Shown piece by piece: positions 7,394 to 11,096 of a DNA stretch of 11,096 bases. The DNA lies in NCBI GenBank assembly GCA_934699305.1, contig CAKUWM010000067.1, forward strand, positions 1 to 11,096, read 5' to 3'. The stretch comes from an uncultured Saprospiraceae bacterium (lineage in GTDB: Bacteria > Bacteroidota > Bacteroidia > Chitinophagales > Saprospiraceae). The notes beneath the pieces are model-generated. The model was not told where the DNA came from and ran no database searches. It saw only the letters and a list, made by a program, of their open reading frames with translations. Every line of letters begins with the position of its first letter. Position 1 is the first letter of the stretch. Made by a program: the position numbers and the translations under genes.

Positions 7394-7520
7394 ACTCTTC
7401 TTTTCCTGTAATTTCCAGCACATAATATTCAGAAAGTTTATCAGAGCTGCCAACCTCAAACGAAAGCGTTTGTCGATCCTTTATGGGTCCAAAGTTTTGT
7501 ATGGGAAAGTCAATGATCAT
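7394..7520 (-). pseudogene. rloA: RloA-like ATPase, N-terminal stub left by an internal deletion
   Basis: The ATG at 7520 opens MIIDFPIQNFGPIKDRQTLS, then FEVGSSDKLSEYYVLEI, the characteristic first strands of RecF/SMC-like ATPases of the RloA type (NFGPIKDRQTLSF). In an intact protein a Walker A motif should follow within about 20 residues, and roughly 350-400 residues in all. Instead the frame loses similarity after about residue 37, runs through a Cys-rich nonsense tail and stops at 7346-7344. Meanwhile rloB sequence begins at 7393 in another frame. A single deletion of about 1.1 kb joining early rloA to the start of rloB explains this. The gene keeps a good GGGAGG ribosome site and a promoter -7 box, so the loss was probably recent on the evolutionary scale. 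It cannot make a working ATPase. Confidence 0.72.
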
Positions 7521-7527
7521 AGTTTTA

Positions 7528-7559
7528 CCTCCCGTATTTGTAATCAGGCTACAAATATA
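7528..7559 (-). promoter_or_regulatory. Promoter -7 box and Shine-Dalgarno sequence of the rloA stub
   Basis: TATATTTG (7559-7552) matches the TAnnTTTG -7 consensus. No TTTG lies at the usual 19-20 base distance; the nearest, at 7576-7573, is only 13 bases away. GGGAGG (7533-7528) sits 7 bases before the ATG at 7520, an unusually strong ribosome-binding site for this phylum and support for that start codon. Confidence 0.5.
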
Positions 7560-7587
7560 AGGACTATAATTGCAAATACGCGTATTT
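7533..7587. repeat. Inverted repeat and palindrome around the rloA promoter
   Basis: CGTATTTG (7533-7540) and CAAATACG (7573-7580) are perfect 8-base inverted arms 32 bases apart that bracket the -7 box. The right arm is itself part of a perfect 14-base palindrome AAATACGCGTATTT (7574-7587), which ends 3 bases before the insertion-sequence end. Symmetry of this kind on either side of a promoter suggests an operator for a dimeric repressor, but no regulator gene is present here. Confidence 0.45.
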
Positions 7588-7590
7588 TAT

Positions 7591-7793
7591 GGCTCTATAA
7601 CGTTTAGTGTGGGTAATTCTCTAAAAGCATTAACTTTGCAATATGAATAGTACAGAAATCTTTAGCATCGCATTAGGTCTTTCCTCTCCATGATATGTTG
7701 AGAAAGTTGAGTTTTTAAGTTCTTCATTTGGAGTCTCACATGAAACTCCATTTACATCTAAACTTTGGGCGTGGATATAGGTTCAAAAATAAA
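7591..7793 (+). mobile_element. ISL3-family insertion sequence remnant with one terminal repeat
   Basis: The left end GGCTCTATAACGTTTAGTGT (from 7591) has the GGCTCT start typical of ISL3-family ends. Fifty bases in, an ATG at 7643 opens the transposase N-terminus MNSTEIFSIALGLSSP, then a TGA (7691-7693) where a Trp codon is expected, then YVEKVEF. After a frameshift the next frame reads MKLHLHLNFGRGYRF (about 7740-7784), matching the usual start of these transposases. Only about 50 of the normal 400 or so codons survive. No matching right end, DDE catalytic region or target duplication is visible. It abuts the stop codon of the glycosyltransferase fragment, so the rest was removed by deletion. 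The right limit given is approximate. Confidence 0.75.
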
Positions 7794-7985
7794 TCACAAA
7801 TAACCCCACATCCCCTCCGTCATTTCCTTATTCACCTCAGCGCGGCCAAACCGTTTAATAAATTCAGTACAAACAAAAGATTGATATTCGTAGTTTTGCA
7901 ATTGACTTACAAACTGCTCAACGTTGCAAGGTTCAAATAAAATGGAATTTTCAATGTTGTTCTTCACAAAATCAGCTGCAAAACA
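7794..7985 (-). pseudogene. C-terminal fragment of a glycosyltransferase (probably family 4)
   Basis: An open frame of 63 codons follows a stop at 7988-7986 and ends in TGA at 7796-7794. It reads FAADFVKNNIENSILFEPCN, then VEQFVSQLQNY and, near the end, FIKRFGRAEVNKEM. This resembles the last part of GT-B family 4 glycosyltransferases, where a G-A-D-(F/L)-V-K-x-x-x-N-G-x-x-F-E-P segment binds the donor nucleotide and a helical tail closes the protein. The GT identification rests on pattern recognition only. The N-terminal 300 or so residues are absent, and only 16 bases lie between the fragment and the end of fcl. Most of a gene that once followed fcl has therefore been deleted. It cannot be functional. 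Confidence 0.5.
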
Positions 7986-8001
7986 TTAAAAATCTACTGC
8001 C

Positions 8002-9075
8002 CTATAAATCGCCCAAATACCACCCATACATTTTTCTTACCCCCTCATCTATCTCAACAACATGCTTCCATCCCAGACTGTTGAGTTTGGTTACATCTGT
8101 GAGTTTACGCATCGTGCCGTCGGGCATTGAAGTATCGAAATCGATATTGCCTTCATAACCTATTTGTCTCTTGACAAGCATGGCCAGGTCTTTTATACTG
8201 ATATCCTTCCCCGTTCCAATATTGATGTGGCAGTTTCTGACCTCTTTGTGGTTACCTTTCAGATCATCAAAATTCACCTTTTCCATGATATATACGCAAG
8301 CATCAGCCATGTCTTCGCTCCACAAAAACTCACGCATAGGGCGGCCGCTACCCCATAGCGTTAACCCATTCTCACTGATGCCATATTTATTTAATATTGC
8401 TATAATTTCGTCTTTGGAACTTTCTCCCGAAATATTTTCAATCGGCCGTTTATTCAAATCCCTATTGATACTTTCCCAATCCTTTTTTATGAGAGATTGT
8501 GCCAGGTACATCTTTCGTATGATTGCCGGCAAAACATGACTCTTTTCGAGATCAAAATTGTCATTCGGGCCATACAGGTTGGTAGGCATCACTGCAATAA
8601 AATTGGTGCCGTACTGCAGGTTGAAGCTTTCACACATTTTTAGCCCCGCAATTTTTGAAATGGCATAGGGCTCGTTGGTATATTCCAGCGGGGAAGTCAG
8701 AAGCGCGTCTTCTTTCATGGGCTGAGGCGCTCCTTTGGGGTATATGCAGGTGCTGCCCAAAAATAAAAGTTTTTTTACGCCGTTTCGCCAGCTCTCTCCG
8801 ATCACATTGTTTTGTATTTGCAGATTTCTGTATATAAAATCAGCCCTATAGGTGTTGTTTGCCACAATCCCACCCACGTGAGCAGCCGCAAGTATTACAT
8901 ATTCGGGTTGTTCTTCTTCAAAAAACTTAGCTACCGCCGCACCATCCATCAAATCTAACTCGGCATGTGTGCGTCCTATCAGGCGGGTATATCCTTTGGA
9001 CAACAAGTTATTCCAAATGGCAGAACCAACCAACCCCCTGTGACCTGCAACATATATTTTGGCGCCCTTATCCAT
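8002..9075 (-). CDS. fcl: GDP-L-fucose synthase
   Basis: This enzyme epimerises and reduces GDP-4-keto-6-deoxymannose to GDP-L-fucose with NADPH, the last step of the de novo pathway. Counting from the ATG at 9075 (357 residues): the Rossmann motif GHRGLVGSA is at 11-19, Ser108 in LGSTCIYP, and YAISK gives Tyr137 and Lys141, which line up with the Ser107, Tyr136 and Lys140 of the E. coli enzyme. A PTNLYGPNDNF segment and WGSGRPMREFLWSEDMA are further family hallmarks. An insertion before WGSGRP (IKKDWESINRDLNKRP onward) is the long form usual in Bacteroidota. I prefer the start at 9075 (MDKGAKIYVAGH) because it matches homologues and overlaps the gmd stop by 8 bases. ATGs at 9087 and 9096 are open in the same frame but lie deeper within gmd. 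Followed at once by a glycosyltransferase relic. Confidence 0.95.
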   Translation of the reverse strand: MDKGAKIYVAGHRGLVGSAIWNNLLSKGYTRLIGRTHAELDLMDGAAVAKFFEEEQPEYVILAAAHVGGIVANNTYRADFIYRNLQIQNNVIGESWRNGVKKLLFLGSTCIYPKGAPQPMKEDALLTSPLEYTNEPYAISKIAGLKMCESFNLQYGTNFIAVMPTNLYGPNDNFDLEKSHVLPAIIRKMYLAQSLIKKDWESINRDLNKRPIENISGESSKDEIIAILNKYGISENGLTLWGSGRPMREFLWSEDMADACVYIMEKVNFDDLKGNHKEVRNCHINIGTGKDISIKDLAMLVKRQIGYEGNIDFDTSMPDGTMRKLTDVTKLNSLGWKHVVEIDEGVRKMYGWYLGDL

Positions 9076-10162
9076 TGATATTCTCATCGACCTCACCTTT
9101 TAGCTTTAATTTTTTCACAAATCGCATATCATGTTTCACCATCAATCTCACCAGCTCTTCAAAAGGTGTTTTGGTAGGATTCCAGCCAAGCAGTGTTTTT
9201 GCCTTTGTCGGATCACCTAAGAGCTGCTCCACTTCTGCCGGTCTGAAGTATTTAGGATCTACCTCCACAATCACCTTTCCTGTATCGGCATCAATTCCTT
9301 TTTCATCGACTCCTTCACCCTCCCATTTCAAATTAATGCCGGCTTCGGCAAAAGCAAGCGTACAAAATTCCCTCACCGAATGCATCTCGCCCGTGGCAAT
9401 CACAAAATCTTCCGGTTCCGGGTGTTGCAGCATCATCCACATACATTCCACATAATCTTTTGCATAACCCCAGTCGCGCTTCGCATCCATGTTGCCTAAA
9501 TAAAGCTTGTCTTGCATACCTTGGGCAATACGTGCTGCAGCGATAGTGATTTTCCGTGTCACAAATATTTCGCCGCGGCGTTCGCTCTCATGGTTAAATA
9601 AAATGCCGTTCACTGCAAACATGCCGTACGATTCTCTGTAGTTTTTGGTGATCCAGTATCCGTAAAGCTTTGCCACTCCGTATGGGCTGCGCGGATAAAA
9701 TGGTGTGGTCTCCTTTTGCGGCACCTCCTGCACCAAGCCGAACAATTCCGATGTGGATGCCTGGTATATACGGCTCTTCTTCTCCAATCCCAATATCCGC
9801 ACAGCTTCCAACAGGCGCAAAGTACCCACCGCATCCGTCTCGGCTGTGTATTCAGGAACATCAAAACTCACTTTTACATGGCTTTGGGCAGCAAGGTTGT
9901 ATATCTCGTCAGGCTGCAAAGCCTGTATCACCCGTATCAGCGAACTCGAATCTGTCATATCAGCATAGTGGAGGTTGATCAATCTCTTTTTTTGCATATC
10001 CCGTACCCACTCATCAAAATATAAATGTTCTATCCGTCCGGTGTTAAACGACGATGAACGGCGCAGCAATCCGTGCACTTCATATCCTTTTTCTAAAAGC
10101 AATTCTGCAAGATACGATCCATCCTGCCCCGTGATACCGGTAATTAAAGCAATTTTTGTCAT
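9068..10162 (-). CDS. gmd: GDP-mannose 4,6-dehydratase
   Basis: This enzyme converts GDP-D-mannose to GDP-4-keto-6-deoxy-D-mannose, the first committed step to GDP-L-fucose, in the cytoplasm. The 364-residue protein has the NADP-binding GITGQDGSYLAE (9-20), the RRSSSFNTGRI loop (34-44) that contacts cofactor in this family, the catalytic Thr137/Glu139 in STSELFG, and Tyr161/Lys165 in SPYGVAK. NHESERRGE, RDWGYAKDYVE and the DPKYFRPAEVE segment are all near-invariant in Gmd. Length is normal. Its last codons overlap the chosen fcl start (ATGGATAA), giving translational coupling, the standard gmd-fcl arrangement. It begins 72 bases after the family 2 glycosyltransferase with no strong promoter between, so co-transcription is likely. 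Confidence 0.97.
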   Translation of the reverse strand: MTKIALITGITGQDGSYLAELLLEKGYEVHGLLRRSSSFNTGRIEHLYFDEWVRDMQKKRLINLHYADMTDSSSLIRVIQALQPDEIYNLAAQSHVKVSFDVPEYTAETDAVGTLRLLEAVRILGLEKKSRIYQASTSELFGLVQEVPQKETTPFYPRSPYGVAKLYGYWITKNYRESYGMFAVNGILFNHESERRGEIFVTRKITIAAARIAQGMQDKLYLGNMDAKRDWGYAKDYVECMWMMLQHPEPEDFVIATGEMHSVREFCTLAFAEAGINLKWEGEGVDEKGIDADTGKVIVEVDPKYFRPAEVEQLLGDPTKAKTLLGWNPTKTPFEELVRLMVKHDMRFVKKLKLKGEVDENING

Positions 10163-10234
10163 TGTATCTATGTTTATATGTTTTGTCTCTAAATTCTGAT
10201 TCCAAGTATGTGCACCTCTGACTTCTAATATTTT

Positions 10235-10981
10235 TCACCTTTTCAATTCGGTAATTTTATACAGATATTTCAAAGGCAATAACAACATACTACTCTTGAT
10301 TCCATATTTCCTGCAGGCCTTCACAATTTCTTTATTCAACAACACCCTGCTCTTAAAGTTTTCAGTGCTGACTCCGCCAGTGCGCATGGTCACAAAATCT
10401 TTATTCAAATAAATGCTCTTTACTCTATATTTATACAAATATCTTATAAGCAGGTCATAGTCGGCCGCTATCTTATAATCCAGCGAATAATAACCATGCT
10501 TGTCATATTCAGACTTCTTCATATAAAAGGAAGGATGTGCCGGCATAAAGCCAAATCTGAACAAGGAGGGTTTAAATATCTTGGATGAATAATACCTCAC
10601 AGTCTTTTGAAGATCTCCGGGATCAACAAACTTGATATCACCATACAGGGCATCAATATCATTGCTCCTAAAAGCATCAACAACAGTTTCAACCACGTCA
10701 TCCGACGAGAAGAAATCATCAGAGTTCAAGATGCCTATCACATCTCCCGAAGCAGCTTTTATTCCCTTATTCATAGCGTCATATATCCCCTTGTCTGGTT
10801 CAGAGATAATTTTACTCACGCGTTTCCCATATTTCACCACCTGTTCAAGCGTATCATCACTGCTCGCTCCATCTACTATAATATGCTCTATATTTTTATG
10901 CGTCTGTGAATTCACGCTTTCAAGCGTATCACGTATGGTTGCCCCGCTGTTGTAGGTTGCGGTTATTATTGATATTTTCAT
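10235..10981 (-). CDS. Family 2 glycosyltransferase (WcaE-like)
   Basis: A 248-residue GT-A fold glycosyltransferase. It starts MKISIITATYNSGATI, followed by the nucleotide-binding VDGASSDDT (36-44), SEPDKGIYDAMNKGI (60-74) and the metal-binding GILNSDDF (83-90), all standard for GT2. The SEPDKGIYDAMNKG stretch and the later HPSFYMKK and AADYDLL segments resemble WcaE-type enzymes of colanic-acid synthesis. With gmd and fcl directly downstream, a fucosyltransferase role is attractive but is inference from context. A basic, hydrophobic C-terminal helix (SMLLLPLKYLYKITELKR) may tie it to the membrane. Its ATG overlaps the stop of the upstream gene by 4 bases (ATGA), so it is translated from a longer polysaccharide operon. 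Confidence 0.92.
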   Translation of the reverse strand: MKISIITATYNSGATIRDTLESVNSQTHKNIEHIIVDGASSDDTLEQVVKYGKRVSKIISEPDKGIYDAMNKGIKAASGDVIGILNSDDFFSSDDVVETVVDAFRSNDIDALYGDIKFVDPGDLQKTVRYYSSKIFKPSLFRFGFMPAHPSFYMKKSEYDKHGYYSLDYKIAADYDLLIRYLYKYRVKSIYLNKDFVTMRTGGVSTENFKSRVLLNKEIVKACRKYGIKSSMLLLPLKYLYKITELKR

Positions 10982-11096
10982 CTATAGTTTCTTCTGTTTT
11001 TTTCAATCCACAAAGATACTAGATATTCCGCCCCATATGCACCCACTTTCCGGTCAAAATCCATTGATTCGATAAGACATCAAAGTCATCAAGAAT
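10978..11096 (-). pseudogene. C-terminal tail of an upstream gene, cut by the window and apparently frameshifted
   Basis: The frame ending at the TGA at 10980-10978 reads LIESMDFDRKVGAYGAEYLV, then SLWIEKNRRNYR. Its stop overlaps the ATG of the next gene as ATGA, a strong sign that it is a real gene end. Going upstream, this frame hits a TGA at 11082-11080. Another frame, open to the window edge, reads ILDDFDV up to that point. Restoring one base near 11076-11078 would join them into one continuous sequence, so there seems to be a single-base deletion or a sequencing error. The family is not recognisable from about 40 residues; position suggests another polysaccharide gene, perhaps a glycosyltransferase. 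Confidence 0.5.

Noticed and set aside
7272..7607. A plus-strand open frame of 111 codons
   Set aside because: It is antisense to the rloA and rloB relics, which explain the sequence better.
7728..7940. A plus-strand open frame of 70 codons as an independent gene
   Set aside because: Its first part is the second frame of the ISL3 transposase remnant; the rest is antisense to the glycosyltransferase fragment and resembles nothing.
11011..11018. TATCTTTG as a -7 promoter box for the family 2 glycosyltransferase
   Set aside because: It lies inside the coding tail of the upstream gene, and no TTTG stands at the proper distance before it.
1..11096. CRISPR array, tRNA or rRNA gene
   Set aside because: No regularly spaced repeats and no tRNA- or rRNA-like sequence was noticed on either strand.

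Overview
The window looks like a chromosomal segment from a member of the Bacteroidota, probably order Bacteroidales. The evidence is a TonB-dependent outer-membrane receptor, Bacteroides-type promoters (TTTG about 19-20 bases before TAnnTTTG), a gmd-fcl pair with the long Bacteroidota form of GDP-fucose synthase, and a small PglC-like sugar transferase. Every intact gene is on the minus strand, so transcription runs from high to low coordinates.

Right part (about 7800-11096), exopolysaccharide or O-antigen synthesis: the tail of an upstream gene, apparently frameshifted; a family 2 glycosyltransferase; gmd; fcl; and the severed C-terminal end of what looks like a family 4 glycosyltransferase. 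gmd and fcl turn GDP-mannose into GDP-L-fucose, and the glycosyltransferases would use it. The cluster resumes on the far left (654-2161) with an NDP-sugar SDR enzyme and the initiating phosphoglycosyl transferase, which have their own promoter. A more GC-rich TonB-dependent receptor begins at 598 and runs off the left edge.

Middle part (about 2200-7800), an accessory insert splitting the sugar cluster: it is clearly more AT-rich. From right to left it holds an ISL3-type insertion-sequence remnant with one recognisable end, a collapsed RloA/RloB locus (a stub of the RloA ATPase joined by a deletion to a frameshifted RloB), and an intact, tightly packed three-gene operon with its own promoter. 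The operon encodes a D12-class adenine DNA methyltransferase, an ABC/SMC-type ATPase with an extra N-terminal region of about 205 residues, and an HNH endonuclease of the PtuB type. The ATPase plus HNH pair is the signature of Septu (PtuA-PtuB) anti-phage defence. The co-transcribed methyltransferase and the long N-terminal extension make it look like a modification-linked Septu variant, and this is the strongest candidate here for an undescribed system. A non-coding stretch of about 530 bases lies downstream of it.

The likely history is that a spot inside a variable surface-polysaccharide locus has repeatedly collected and lost mobile and defence genes. An older RloAB system decayed, an IS came and was truncated, one glycosyltransferase was largely deleted, and the methyltransferase-ATPase-HNH operon is now the intact occupant.
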